Of a stretch of 64,000 nt of DNA, positions 55,566 to 64,000 are shown one piece after another. Source of the stretch: Endozoicomonas sp. G2_2. Lineage in GTDB: Bacteria; Pseudomonadota; Gammaproteobacteria; Nevskiales; Salinisphaeraceae. The first letter of the stretch is position 1. Every line of letters starts with the position of its first letter. Below the pieces are notes generated by a model. That model saw only the letters and a list, made by a program, of their open reading frames with translations, did not search any database and was not told the DNA's origin. The stretch lies in NCBI RefSeq assembly GCF_017744135.1, contig NZ_JAGHQU010000001.1, positions 310,001 to 374,000 on the forward strand, in the 5' to 3' direction. A program made the position numbers and the translations under genes.

Positions 55566-57683
55566 ATGTTTATCATGCACATCGCCCTGCAGGGCTGCCT
55601 GCGCGCGCACGACGTCGAATACGGCATCACCGCCGATACCGGCGGGCATATCCGCTATCTGCTCGAACTCGCGCAGGCCTCGGCCCGCGATCATGCGATC
55701 GAGCGCATCGATATCGTCACCCGCGCCTTCGATGCCGATTTCAGCGCGGGCGACTACCGCAAGCCCTGCGAGTGTCTGAACCCCAAGGTGCACATCGTGC
55801 GTCTGCCCACGCCGGACCCGGCTTACCGCGCCAAGGAGGCGTTGTGGGACCAGCTGCCGGCGTTCACCGACGCGCTGGTCGACTATATCGACGGCCTGGA
55901 ACGCGCGCCCGATGTGTTGCATGCCCATTACGCCGACGCCGCAGACGTTGCCGCCGGCGTGAAGGCGCGGCGCGGTCTGCCGTTCGTGTTCACCGCCCAC
56001 TCGCTGGGCCTGCCGAAGCGCCAGTGCGCGGCGCGCGCCGGGCAGGGTGGCCAAGGTAGCCATAGTGGCCATATCGACCACGGGGCCGTCGAGGCCCTGG
56101 ATCGGCGGATCGGCTTCGAGAACGTGGCGCTGGCACAGGCGGATTTCGTGATCGCGAGCTCGCGTGACGAGGCCGAGATTCAATACGCCGATTATCCCGC
56201 CTACGAGCCGGGCCGTATTCGCGTGATCCGCCCGGCCAGCGATCTGCAGGTGTTCGAAAAGGCAGAGCCGACGCCGCGCGTGCAGCGCATGCTGGAACGC
56301 TTTCTGGTCGAGCCGGACAAGCCGGCGCTGCTTGCGATCGCGCGGCCGGTCACCCGCAAGAACCTGGCGAGCCTGATCCGAGCCTACGGCGAGTCGCCGG
56401 CGCTGCAGAAACGCGCCAATCTGGTGATTCTGGCCGGTGGGCGGCAGTCGCTTGACGCGCTCGAACCGGAAATTGCCGACAACCTGCGCGAGATGCTGCA
56501 CCTGATCGACCACTACGATCTCTACGGTCGCGTGGCCTATCCCAAGCAGCATCGCGTGGCCGACGTGCCGGGCGTCTATGCCTGGGCGCGCGAACGCGCA
56601 GGCCTGTTCGCCAACGTTGCCTTCAACGAGCCGTTCGGGTTGACGTTGCTGGAAGCCGCTGCGGCCGGCCTGCCGGTGATCGCGACCGACAGCGGCGGGC
56701 CGAATGACATTATCGAGCAGTGCCACAACGGCGTGCTGGTCAACCCCTGTTCCACCGACGCCATCGCCGAGGCCGCGCTCGCGCTGTTCGAGGATGTGCC
56801 GCGTTGGCAGGCCTGCCAGCGTAACGGCCGCGACGCGATCCGGCTGTTCGACTGGCCGCGCCATGTCGACTACTACCATCGCCTGCTCGCTCGCCTGCGC
56901 GAACCGCAGCCGTCACGCCGCGGGCGCAACACGCCGTGCCAGCGCGATGCGCTGCTGGCATGCGATATCGACGGCACGCTGGTGGGCTGCGCGCCGGGTG
57001 TGCGCGCCTTCAACGGCTGGTACCACGGTCAGGCCCATATGATGTTCGGCGTGGCGACCGGGCGTAGTTTTCACAGCGCGCTGCAGATCCTGGAGCAGGC
57101 GGGCCTCCACTGGCCGGATTTCGTGGTGAGTTCGGTCGGCGCGGAGATTCACTGTCTCGATGCAAACGGCGTGACCTATCGTCGCGATGACGCCTGGCAG
57201 ACACATATCGATGTGGGCTGGTCGCGCCAGGCGGTTGTGGACACGCTCGGCGATATGCCCGAGCTGGTCGCGCAATCGCCGCTCGAGCAGCGCGAGCACA
57301 AGATCAGCTATCTCTGCGAGGCCGGGTCGGACATCGCGCCGCGGCTGCGTGAGCGGCTTGCAGCGCAGGGCCTCGACGCGCGTGTGATTCACAGCAACGG
57401 TCGCTGCGTGGACGTATTGCCGGCACGCGCGTCCAAGGGCGCGGCCGTTGCCTGGCTGGCCGATCGCTACGGCGTGAACCGGGAGCGCGCGTACGTGGCC
57501 GGCGATTCGGCCAACGACGTGGACATGCTCAAGGCGCTGCCCTGCGCGATCATCGTGGCCAACTACTGCGACGGGCTGGTCGCCACGTCGGGCCTCGCCC
57601 ATGCCTACCTTGCACGCGCCACCCACGCCCGCGGCGTGATCGAGGGCGTCGAGCATTTCCAGGCCCAGAGTCACGTGTCGTGA
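55566..57683 (+). CDS. Fused sucrose-phosphate synthase / sucrose-phosphate phosphatase
   Basis: 705 residues. N-terminal GT-B sucrose-phosphate-synthase part (LQGCLRAHDVEYGITADTGG, FTAHSLGLPKRQ, LAIARPVTRKNLASLIRAYG, FNEPFGLTLLEAAAAGLPVI), then from about residue 460 a HAD phosphatase part (LLACDIDGTLVG, GVATGRSFHSAL, VAGDSANDVDML). The pair would make sucrose 6-phosphate from a nucleotide sugar and fructose 6-phosphate and dephosphorylate it. Sucrose is a common compatible solute. A Gly/Ser/His-rich insertion (AGQGGQGSHSGHIDHG) follows the HSLG motif. A mannosylfructose-type product is an alternative. Confidence 0.85.
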   Translation: MFIMHIALQGCLRAHDVEYGITADTGGHIRYLLELAQASARDHAIERIDIVTRAFDADFSAGDYRKPCECLNPKVHIVRLPTPDPAYRAKEALWDQLPAFTDALVDYIDGLERAPDVLHAHYADAADVAAGVKARRGLPFVFTAHSLGLPKRQCAARAGQGGQGSHSGHIDHGAVEALDRRIGFENVALAQADFVIASSRDEAEIQYADYPAYEPGRIRVIRPASDLQVFEKAEPTPRVQRMLERFLVEPDKPALLAIARPVTRKNLASLIRAYGESPALQKRANLVILAGGRQSLDALEPEIADNLREMLHLIDHYDLYGRVAYPKQHRVADVPGVYAWARERAGLFANVAFNEPFGLTLLEAAAAGLPVIATDSGGPNDIIEQCHNGVLVNPCSTDAIAEAALALFEDVPRWQACQRNGRDAIRLFDWPRHVDYYHRLLARLREPQPSRRGRNTPCQRDALLACDIDGTLVGCAPGVRAFNGWYHGQAHMMFGVATGRSFHSALQILEQAGLHWPDFVVSSVGAEIHCLDANGVTYRRDDAWQTHIDVGWSRQAVVDTLGDMPELVAQSPLEQREHKISYLCEAGSDIAPRLRERLAAQGLDARVIHSNGRCVDVLPARASKGAAVAWLADRYGVNRERAYVAGDSANDVDMLKALPCAIIVANYCDGLVATSGLAHAYLARATHARGVIEGVEHFQAQSHVS

Positions 57684-58555
57684 ACATCAGCGTGCTTACC
57701 CTGGTGCGCGATCGCCGCGCACACCTGATCAATCTCATCCATGGCCTCAACGCGCAGCAGGAGCCGCCAGCAGAACTGGTGATCGCCTGCATGCAAGCCG
57801 ATATCGAGCGCGACCTGCCGGACACCGTATTTCCGGTGCGCCAGCGGCGTGTGGCCGGCGACGCCTTGCCGCTGGCCCGCGCGCGCAACGAGGCCGCGGC
57901 CGCTGCCCGTCACGAGGGGCTGGTGTTTCTGGATGTCGACTGTATTCCTTCGCCGGAGCTCGTCGGCCGCTACCGTGCGGCACTGGCGCGCGAGGCGGCG
58001 CTCTACATGGGCGAGGTGCATTATCTGCCCGCCGGAGCGGTGCGCCTGAACGCGGCCGGCGCGCCGGATTTCGACCGCCTCGACGCGCTGGGCGTCGATC
58101 ACCCGGCGCGCCCGACAATCGGCGCCGACCGGATCGTTGCCGAAGCCGACCCCGGCCGGCTCTGGGGGCTGTCGTTCGCGCTTACCCATGCGGATCACGA
58201 CCGCGCGGGCGGATTCGACGAGATCTATGAAGGCTATGGCGGCGAAGAGACCGACTATGCCTGGCGGCTTGCCGCGGCCGGCATTCCGTTCTACTGGCTC
58301 GGCGGCGCGCGCGCCTGGCATCAGCATCATCCGCTGTATCGCCCGCCGTATCCGCATTTCGACGCCATCGTCGCCAACGCGCAGCGCTTTCACGCGCGCT
58401 GGCGTCGCTGGTGCATGGACTACTGGCTCGGCATGTTCCGGGACGCGGGGCTGATCGAGTGGTCGCCCGCGGCAAGCGAAATCCGCGTGCTGCGCCGACC
58501 CTGCGCGCAGGAGATCGAGCAGGCGCGCCTCAACGACGACGTCTGCTTCGGCTGA
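57680..58555 (+). CDS. Glycosyltransferase family 2 (galactosyltransferase-C type)
   Basis: 291 residues. NISVLTLVRDRRAHLINLIHG at the start, GLVFLDVDCIPSPEL with the DxD motif, and DEIYEGYGGEETDYAWRLAA, the galactosyltransferase C-terminal signature. The GTG start overlaps the sucrose synthase stop by 4 nt, so it is translationally coupled. It may further glycosylate sucrose or a related acceptor; this is inference. Confidence 0.85.
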   Translation: MNISVLTLVRDRRAHLINLIHGLNAQQEPPAELVIACMQADIERDLPDTVFPVRQRRVAGDALPLARARNEAAAAARHEGLVFLDVDCIPSPELVGRYRAALAREAALYMGEVHYLPAGAVRLNAAGAPDFDRLDALGVDHPARPTIGADRIVAEADPGRLWGLSFALTHADHDRAGGFDEIYEGYGGEETDYAWRLAAAGIPFYWLGGARAWHQHHPLYRPPYPHFDAIVANAQRFHARWRRWCMDYWLGMFRDAGLIEWSPAASEIRVLRRPCAQEIEQARLNDDVCFG

Positions 58556-58561
58556 GCGGCG

Positions 58562-59710
58562 TCAGCGTGCGCTGCCGGTGGCGCTCAGTGCCGTGGCCGG
58601 CCGGGCCGGCTCGGCGCCGGTCCAGAGCCGGTTTGTCGTGGCCTCGAGCCAGTCGGCCGCATGCCGGGCCGCCTGCGGGTCGTGAAGAGGGCGCTGGGCC
58701 GATACGTCCAGTGCGCGCGCCTGGTCGAGCAGGCGCTGCCAGCCGGCCAGATCCCCGGGCCAGGTCTGCAGATGAATCGCCGCACCCAGTGCCGCCAGCG
58801 ATTGCGCCTTGCGTTGCTGTTCGTCGAAATAGCGCCATTCGGGCGCGCAGATATAGGGGCGACCGGCGCGTGCGATCTCGTGCACGGTGTTGTCGCCGGC
58901 CGAGGCGAGCACGATGTCGGCGGCCGCGAGATAGTCGCCGGTGCGCTCGACCCAGCCGTGATTCACGAGATTGGCGAAATCGGTTTCGTGGCCTTCCCGG
59001 TGCAATGGGCCCACGGTGACGAACAGCGTATCGGGCGCGGCGCGTGCGGCCATGGTCAGCGGCGCGTACGGCGTGCCGGCACCGCCGCCGCCGGTCATCA
59101 CGACTACGATCTCGCGATCCTGCGCCAGCCCGAGCGCGGCCCGTGCGGTGCGCCTGTCGTGCTTATCGTGTGTGCTGGTGCACAACCCGCCGGTGTAGAA
59201 GGTCTTGGCACGGGCCCAATGGGGGTAGTCGGCCTGCTCGAGGCGCGCGTCGTACGGCGCCAGCATGCCGGTGCAGGCATCGTAGGCCGCCAGGTGGCCC
59301 GGGTCGCAGCGGTTGCCGTGCATGCGGATCTTGATCGCCGGCACGCTGGCGATGCGCGCGAGCAGGGCCAGCTCGGCAGATACGTCGATCACGAACAGGC
59401 CGCTGTCGCGGTCGTCCAGATGGTCGAGGATACAGCGCATGGTCTGACGCATCGGCGCGAGGCCGAGCGGCACGCAATGCATGATCGAAGGCGTGGGCTG
59501 GTCGTGCAGGGCAGGCGTGGGCGCCGGGGCGCCGATCATGTTCGGCAGGGTGATGATTTCGATATCGCGCTCGAAGCCGTCGAACAGCGATGGATCGGCA
59601 GTGAGCACGCTCACCGGCCGCGACGGCGGCAGTTCGCGCACGATCGCCATCGTGCGGCGTGCGTGGCCGCGGCCCTGGTGATGAACGAAGAAGCTGATCG
59701 GTTTCGACAT
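58562..59710 (-). CDS. MurG-like glycosyltransferase (GT28 type)
   Basis: 382 residues. N-terminal SFFVHHQGRGHARRTMAIVR and C-terminal VVVMTGGGGAGTPYAPLTM plus DIVLASAGDNTVHEIARAGRP match the UDP-glycosyltransferase/MurG GT-B pattern. It lies tail to tail with the GT2 gene (6-bp gap). ATG at 59710 was chosen; an in-frame ATG 15 nt upstream is equally possible. Acceptor unknown. Confidence 0.8.
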   Translation of the reverse strand: MSKPISFFVHHQGRGHARRTMAIVRELPPSRPVSVLTADPSLFDGFERDIEIITLPNMIGAPAPTPALHDQPTPSIMHCVPLGLAPMRQTMRCILDHLDDRDSGLFVIDVSAELALLARIASVPAIKIRMHGNRCDPGHLAAYDACTGMLAPYDARLEQADYPHWARAKTFYTGGLCTSTHDKHDRRTARAALGLAQDREIVVVMTGGGGAGTPYAPLTMAARAAPDTLFVTVGPLHREGHETDFANLVNHGWVERTGDYLAAADIVLASAGDNTVHEIARAGRPYICAPEWRYFDEQQRKAQSLAALGAAIHLQTWPGDLAGWQRLLDQARALDVSAQRPLHDPQAARHAADWLEATTNRLWTGAEPARPATALSATGSAR

Positions 59711-59863
59711 GCGCGCAGCCGCCATCGCGGGCGGCGTATCAATCGACGATCGCGAATCATCGCCGTGGCCGGTCACCGCGCAAACCGTAGTTTCCGGTAG
59801 AACCGGTGAAAATACGGAGGCGATGCAGCGCGCGGCGGGCGCGCGCCGCGCGCCGCGCGCATG

Positions 59864-59895
59864 AAAAAAGGCGTGCCGGAAACCCGACACGCCTT
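59864..59895 (-). terminator. Rho-independent terminator of the thiolase gene
   Basis: On the minus strand a 12-bp stem (AAGGCGTGTCGG paired with CCGGCACGCCTT, one G-T pair) with a GTTT loop is followed by a run of T. It lies 26 bp after the thiolase stop. Confidence 0.85.
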
Positions 59896-59921
59896 CATCC
59901 GTACGCCGTTGCAGTGGCGGT

Positions 59922-61124
59922 CTAGAAGACCTCGAACAGCCCGGCGGCACCAATGCCGCCGCCAACACACATCGTCACCACCACATACTTCGCGCCGCGG
60001 CGCTTGCCTTCGATCAGCGCGTGGCCAGTCATGCGCGCACCGGACATGCCATAGGGATGGCCGATGGCGATGGAACCGCCGTTGACGTTGTACTTGTCCG
60101 GATCGATGCCGAGATAGTCGCGGCAGTACAGGCACTGGCTGGCGAACGCTTCGTTGAGTTCCCACAGGCCGATGTCGTCGACCTTGAGGCCGTAGCGCTC
60201 GAGCAGTTTCGGCACGGCATAGATGGGGCCGATGCCCATCTCGTCCGGGTCGCAGCCGGCGACCGCCATGCCCACATAGGCGCCTAGCGGTTCCAGGCCG
60301 CGGCGCTCTGCCTCGGCGGCTTCCATGAGCACGCTGGCCGAAGCGCCGTCGGAAAGCTGCGAGGCGTTGCCGGCGGTGATGAAGCGGCCTTCAGCGATGT
60401 TCTGGCCGTTCTTGAATACCGGGTTCAGGCCTTGAAGGCCTTCGAGCGTGGTGCTCGGGCGATTGCCTTCGTCCTTGTCGAGGGTGACTTCGACGTCGCT
60501 GATTTCGCCGGTCTGCTTGTCCTGCTGCTTCTTGATGGTGGTCAGCGGCACGATTTCGTCGTCGAACTTGCCGGCTTCCTGAGCGGCGGCGGTACGCATC
60601 TGCGACTGATAAGCGTATTCGTCCTGGGCGTCGCGAGACACGTTGTAGCGGTCGGCGACGACCTCCGCAGTCTCGAGCATGGACATGTAGATGTCCGGCC
60701 GATGCTCGACCAGCCACGGGTCGCGCGCGCGGAACGTGTTCTGGTGCTCGTTCTGCACCAGCGACACGGACTCCAGACCGCCGCCGACGACGACGTTCAT
60801 GCGGTCGTTGACGATCTGCTTGGCGGCGGTGGCGATGCCCATCAGCCCCGACGCGCACTGACGGTCGATGGTCATGCCCGGCACCGACGTCGGCAGGCCG
60901 GCACGGATGGCGCACTGGCGGGCGACGTTCTGGCCGGTCGAGCCCTGTTGCAGCGCGGCGCCCATGATCACGTCGTCGATGTTCTCGCCTTCGAGCTTGG
61001 CCCGCTTGAGCGCGTGCTCGATGGCATGGGCACCCAGCGCCTGGGCCTGGGTGTTGTTGAACGCGCCGCGATAGGCCTTGCCGATCGGTGTGCGGGCGGT
61101 GGAAACGATGACAGCTTGGCGCAT
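59922..61124 (-). CDS. Acetyl-CoA acetyltransferase (thiolase)
   Basis: 400 residues, standard thiolase length. The nucleophile cysteine is in [17 protein letters not shown], then NEAFASQ, the histidine in [20 protein letters not shown], and the second cysteine in [15 protein letters not shown]. It cleaves 3-oxoacyl-CoA or condenses acetyl-CoA. GGAG precedes the ATG. It is divergent from the nitronate-monooxygenase-like gene around a 12-bp palindrome. A FadA-type degradative role and a PhaA-type role cannot be separated from sequence alone. Confidence 0.92.
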   Translation of the reverse strand: MRQAVIVSTARTPIGKAYRGAFNNTQAQALGAHAIEHALKRAKLEGENIDDVIMGAALQQGSTGQNVARQCAIRAGLPTSVPGMTIDRQCASGLMGIATAAKQIVNDRMNVVVGGGLESVSLVQNEHQNTFRARDPWLVEHRPDIYMSMLETAEVVADRYNVSRDAQDEYAYQSQMRTAAAQEAGKFDDEIVPLTTIKKQQDKQTGEISDVEVTLDKDEGNRPSTTLEGLQGLNPVFKNGQNIAEGRFITAGNASQLSDGASASVLMEAAEAERRGLEPLGAYVGMAVAGCDPDEMGIGPIYAVPKLLERYGLKVDDIGLWELNEAFASQCLYCRDYLGIDPDKYNVNGGSIAIGHPYGMSGARMTGHALIEGKRRGAKYVVVTMCVGGGIGAAGLFEVF

Positions 61125-61459
61125 GGGGCTCCTCATGGATTGGCTTGTATAGACGTTTTGTTGTGCTTGTACCGGTCGGCATGTCGCCGCGCGGCAGGCG
61201 CTCGCGCCTCGAGACGCAACGCGATCAAGGTTGTATTGCGCTTTTGCGAAACAGTCTTTCGAAAAAGCTCGTGCCGCAGTATGTTGAGCGGCCGGAAAAG
61301 CGTCAAGCGACAGCCGCCGACGGTCGGGGTCGGGACAAGCCGTGCGCGGATAAACGGTCGCCACGCATACCAAGGCGCTTCTTCGTGGGGTATCTTACAC
61401 GCGGTGAACGATCGTTCGGTATCGTTTGCGAGGTTTGCGAAAACAACAGAGGAGTTTTC
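61125..61459. promoter_or_regulatory. Divergent promoter region with a 12-bp palindrome
   Basis: 335 bp with no supported gene. It contains the perfect palindrome GAACGATCGTTC (61406-61417), 42 bp before the nitronate-monooxygenase start, and a TTTCGAAA element near 61256. It probably serves both the thiolase and the plus-strand gene, with a TetR-type operator. Confidence 0.5.
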
Positions 61460-62419
61460 ATGTCGCTGGTCGATCAACTCAAGGCAAGCATGCGCCTGCC
61501 GGTCATCGGGTCGCCGATGTTCATTCTGTCCAATCCCGACCTCGTGATCGCGCAGTGCATGAGCGGGGTGATCGGCTCGTTCCCCGCGCTCAATGCGCGG
61601 CCGGCCGAGGAACTGCCGGTCTGGCTCGAGCGCATCACGACGACGCTCGACGAGGCGCGCGCGGCCGACCCGCAGGCGCGCATTGCGCCGTTCGCCGTCA
61701 ACCAGATCGTGCATGCCTCGAACGACCGGCTCGACCACGACCTGAAAGCCTGTGCCGACTTCAAGGTGCCGTTGATGATTACCAGCCTGCGGGCGCCGCA
61801 TGCGGCGGTCGAGGTGGCGCACGACTACGGTGGTCATGTCTTTCACGACGTGATCAGCGTGCGTCACGCGGAGAAGGCGATCGAGGCCGGTGTCGACGGG
61901 TTGATTGTGGTCTGTGCCGGCGCGGGTGGCCATGCGGGTACGCTCAGCCCGTTCGCGCTGGTCTCCGAGATTCGCCGATTCTGGGACGGGCCACTGATCC
62001 TGTCCGGCTCGATCACGCGCGGCGAGCATATTCTCTCGGCCCAGGCCATGGGCGCGGACTTTGCCTATATGGGCACGCGCTTCATCGCCAGTGCCGAAGC
62101 CAACGCGGTCGACGACTACAAGGCGATGGTTACCGGGTCGAGCGCCAAGGATGTGATCTATTCCAACCTGTTCACGGGGGTGCACGGCAACTATCTGCGC
62201 GGCTCGATCGAGGCCGCCGGGCTGGATCCGAACGATCTGCCCGAATCCGGCAAGGATGCGATGACTTTCGGCAGCGACCGCGAGAAGAAGAAGGCCTGGA
62301 AGGATATCTGGGGCGCGGGCCAGGGCGTGGGCAGCATCGACAGTGTGCTGCCGACCGCCGAGATCGTCGATCGCCTGGAAAACGAATACCGGGCCGCACG
62401 GACGCGCATCGCCGGCTAG
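61460..62419 (+). CDS. Nitronate monooxygenase / 2-nitropropane dioxygenase-like FMN protein
   Basis: 319 residues. TIM-barrel FMN family: LPVIGSPMFILSNPDLVIAQ at the start, VCAGAGGHAG in the middle with the conserved histidine region, LILSGSITRGEHILSAQAMG and FAYMGTRFIASAEA (phosphate binding). The family oxidises nitronates, but many members act as enoyl reductases or have unknown roles. AGAGGAG precedes the ATG. Divergence from a thiolase suggests a role linked to acyl metabolism, which is inference. Confidence 0.87.
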   Translation: MSLVDQLKASMRLPVIGSPMFILSNPDLVIAQCMSGVIGSFPALNARPAEELPVWLERITTTLDEARAADPQARIAPFAVNQIVHASNDRLDHDLKACADFKVPLMITSLRAPHAAVEVAHDYGGHVFHDVISVRHAEKAIEAGVDGLIVVCAGAGGHAGTLSPFALVSEIRRFWDGPLILSGSITRGEHILSAQAMGADFAYMGTRFIASAEANAVDDYKAMVTGSSAKDVIYSNLFTGVHGNYLRGSIEAAGLDPNDLPESGKDAMTFGSDREKKKAWKDIWGAGQGVGSIDSVLPTAEIVDRLENEYRAARTRIAG

Positions 62420-62662
62420 ATGGAACGGGTCTGTCGGGCGCGTCGTGCCCGTCAGGTGACGCAAGCGCGCGGCGGGCACCCAAGCCCGTCGCGCCGACAT
62501 GGGCGCTCATGAACGCGCCGACGACACCCTCCGTAGGACTGCCCATATACCTGGCGCATGGCTGCCGGTTTTCATCCTTCCCACAACGCCGAGCCCGTTC
62601 GGGTATTGGCGCCCGACACGATATGCCGCTCGGAACGAGCGGCCCATGGAAGGAGATAAGCC

Positions 62663-63061
62663 ATGCAAGCACAAGCCATGCTCAAGACGCATCCGAATCC
62701 GCTGTCCGTGCAGGACGCTCTCGCCGAATGCGTGGAGGCCTGTTTCGACTGCGCGCTGCATTGCAGCAGCTGTGCCGATGCCTGTCTCGCGGAAGACGGC
62801 GTGGCCGACCTGCGCGGCTGCATTCGCACCGATCTCGACTGTGCCGATATCTGCAATGCCACGGCGCGGGTGTTGTCGCGCCAGACCGCGTTCGGTGAAT
62901 CGCCGGCGGCGACGCAGGTCAAGGCCTGTCGTGACGCCTGCCAGAAATGCGCCGAACACTGCGAGGGCCATCGGGACCATCATCAGCATTGCGCGCTGTG
63001 TGCCGATGCCTGCAATGCCTGTGTCACGGCCTGCGACAACCTGCTCGGCCTGATCGATTGA
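62663..63061 (+). CDS. Cys-rich four-helix-bundle copper-binding protein
   Basis: 132 residues with many cysteines in CxxxC or CxxC spacing (ECVEACFDCALHCSSCADAC, CADICNA, CRDACQKCAEHCEG, CALCADACNACVTACDN). This is the Csp/DUF326 pattern, which stores many Cu(I) ions inside a four-helix bundle. No signal peptide is seen, so it is probably cytosolic. GGAG lies upstream of the ATG. It stands alone before a strong terminator. Confidence 0.9.
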   Translation: MQAQAMLKTHPNPLSVQDALAECVEACFDCALHCSSCADACLAEDGVADLRGCIRTDLDCADICNATARVLSRQTAFGESPAATQVKACRDACQKCAEHCEGHRDHHQHCALCADACNACVTACDNLLGLID

Positions 63062-63081
63062 TGGGTCGCGCTGCGTAATGG

Positions 63082-63100
63082 GCCCGCCACACGGGCGGGC
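63082..63100. terminator. GC hairpin after the copper-protein gene
   Basis: Perfect 7-bp arms GCCCGCC / GGCGGGC with a 5-nt loop, no T-run; it precedes the stronger terminator. Confidence 0.45.
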
Positions 63101-63103
63101 ACG

Positions 63104-63138
63104 AAAAAGGCCGCTTCGATGCCGAAGCGGCCTTTTTT
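63104..63138. terminator. Strong bidirectional terminator
   Basis: 10-bp stem GGCCGCTTCG / CGAAGCGGCC with loop ATGC, flanked by five A on the left and six T on the right, so it works on both strands. It serves the copper protein (plus) and enoyl-CoA hydratase (minus) genes. Confidence 0.92.
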
Positions 63139-63160
63139 ATGCTGCGGTTTGTGAGCGGCG

Positions 63161-63943
63161 CTATTTCGCGCGTTTGAGGAACTTGTTCATGATCGCCCGG
63201 ACTTCGTCGGAAAACAGGCGCTCGCCGAAGCGCTCGGCTTCGCGCTCGATCTGGCCGTCCACGTCGTCGCTGCCGATGCCCTGACGCAGAAGCTGCTTGG
63301 TCTGGCGGACGGCTTCGGGCGCCTTGGCTGCGAGTCGGGCGGCGACCGCCTGGGCTTTTTCGGCAAGCGCTTCGTCGGGCACGCGATAGGCGATCAGGCC
63401 CATGCGCAATGCCTCGTCCGAGTCGAGCGTATCGCCGGCGAGCAACAGGCGCGCGGCGTTCTGGCGGCCGATCAGGCCCGGCAACAGCAGGCTGGAGCCG
63501 GCTTCGGGCACCAGGGCCAGGTCGATGAAGGCGGTGAAGAAGCGCGCGCTCTCGGCGCCGACCACGAGGTCCGCATGCAGCAGCATGGTGGTGCCGATGC
63601 CGGTGGCCTGGCCCTGCACGGCGATCACCACCGGTTTGTCCAGCGCGCGCAGCCGCTTGATGAAGCTCAGCGCCGGTCCGGCGCTGCCGGCTTCGCGGGT
63701 GTCCGGCGTGGCGGCGGCGAATTCGGCCACGTCGTTGCCGGCGCAGAACATGTCGCCTTCGCTGTCGATGAGCAGCGTACGCACGCTGTCGTCGGCGCCG
63801 GCATGCTCGACGCAGCGCGACATGTCTTCGTACATGTCGCGGGTGAGCGCGTTGCGCTTGTCTGCGCGGTCGATGGTCACGCGCAGGATGCCGTCGCGCG
63901 TTTCGGCACGGATGAAGCCGCTGGTGAGTTCGGGTTGGGCCAT
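63161..63943 (-). CDS. Enoyl-CoA hydratase/isomerase family protein
   Basis: 260 residues of the crotonase fold. N-terminal VTIDRADKRNALTRDMYEDM, oxyanion-hole segments MFCAGNDVAEF and VQGQATGIGTTMLLHADLV, then FIDLALVPEAGSSLLLP. It hydrates 2-enoyl-CoA or isomerises double bonds. AAGGAG lies before the ATG. It starts 9 bp after the stop of a gene that runs off the right edge, so the two form an operon. Confidence 0.9.
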   Translation of the reverse strand: MAQPELTSGFIRAETRDGILRVTIDRADKRNALTRDMYEDMSRCVEHAGADDSVRTLLIDSEGDMFCAGNDVAEFAAATPDTREAGSAGPALSFIKRLRALDKPVVIAVQGQATGIGTTMLLHADLVVGAESARFFTAFIDLALVPEAGSSLLLPGLIGRQNAARLLLAGDTLDSDEALRMGLIAYRVPDEALAEKAQAVAARLAAKAPEAVRQTKQLLRQGIGSDDVDGQIEREAERFGERLFSDEVRAIMNKFLKRAK

Positions 63944-63952
63944 GAATGCTCC

Positions 63953-64000
63953 TTAGAAGATGATCAACGACAGCGATTCGGCGATGCACGCCGGCTTGTC
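63953..64000 (-). CDS. C-terminal fragment of an unidentified gene (runs off right edge)
   Basis: The last 15 residues (DKPACIAESLSLIIF) and a TAA stop are in frame to the edge, just upstream of the enoyl-CoA hydratase on the same strand. Too short to identify. Confidence 0.55.
   Translation of the reverse strand, partial: DKPACIAESLSLIIF

Overview
The window is high-GC, densely packed chromosomal DNA. Gene content (YccS, GabD, AtoE, a fatty-acid-oxidation style gene set, a sucrose-phosphate synthase and a type I-E CRISPR-Cas system with the gammaproteobacterial repeat type) suggests a free-living, probably halotolerant gammaproteobacterium. A Salinisphaera-like organism is my best guess from general protein character. 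No 16S rRNA or taxonomic marker is present to prove it.

Layout. 1-11.6 kb: a TauE/SafE permease, the YccS membrane protein, a YrhK-domain protein, GabD, a PAS-GAF-GGDEF diguanylate cyclase, tRNA-Glu(CTC) with a clear promoter, a rhomboid protease, a PilZ-HD protein, an MFS transporter and a DUF427 protein. 11.8-23.6 kb: a fused dihydroxyacetone kinase, a three-gene operon (PaaI thioesterase, SDR, DsbA-like isomerase) behind a 10-bp-arm inverted repeat, a DUF6314/EamA pair, a MarR/AtoE divergent pair, an MDR dehydrogenase, a one-domain asparaginase-like protein, a MATE exporter and a DoxX protein. 23.6-34.7 kb: a phosphatase, a lipase-like lipoprotein, allophanate hydrolase with its GntR regulator, a flavodoxin-like protein, and a LysR regulator beside a short-chain dehydrogenase / acyl-CoA dehydrogenase / acyl-CoA ligase set.

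34.9-50.1 kb is a complete type I-E CRISPR-Cas island. It starts with a one-spacer mini-array of two diverged repeats and a RelB/RelE-type toxin-antitoxin pair. Then come cas3, cas8e, cse2, cas7e, cas5e, cas6e, cas1 and cas2, an AT-rich leader, and an array of 73 spacers (74 repeats, the last one degenerate). The outstanding feature is cse2 (cas11): it encodes 359 residues that are two complete Cse2 domains in tandem, so the normally separate small-subunit dimer appears to be made as one polypeptide.

50.2-59.7 kb holds a TetR regulator and a carbohydrate cluster: GT4, GT2, acyl-CoA-dehydrogenase-like protein, PIG-L deacetylase and methyltransferase (the last four linked by 4-nt stop/start overlaps), diverging from a fused sucrose-phosphate synthase/phosphatase plus GT2, and a MurG-like glycosyltransferase. 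59.9-64 kb: thiolase diverging from a nitronate-monooxygenase-like protein around a 12-bp palindrome, a copper-binding Cys-rich four-helix protein, a strong bidirectional terminator and an enoyl-CoA hydratase.
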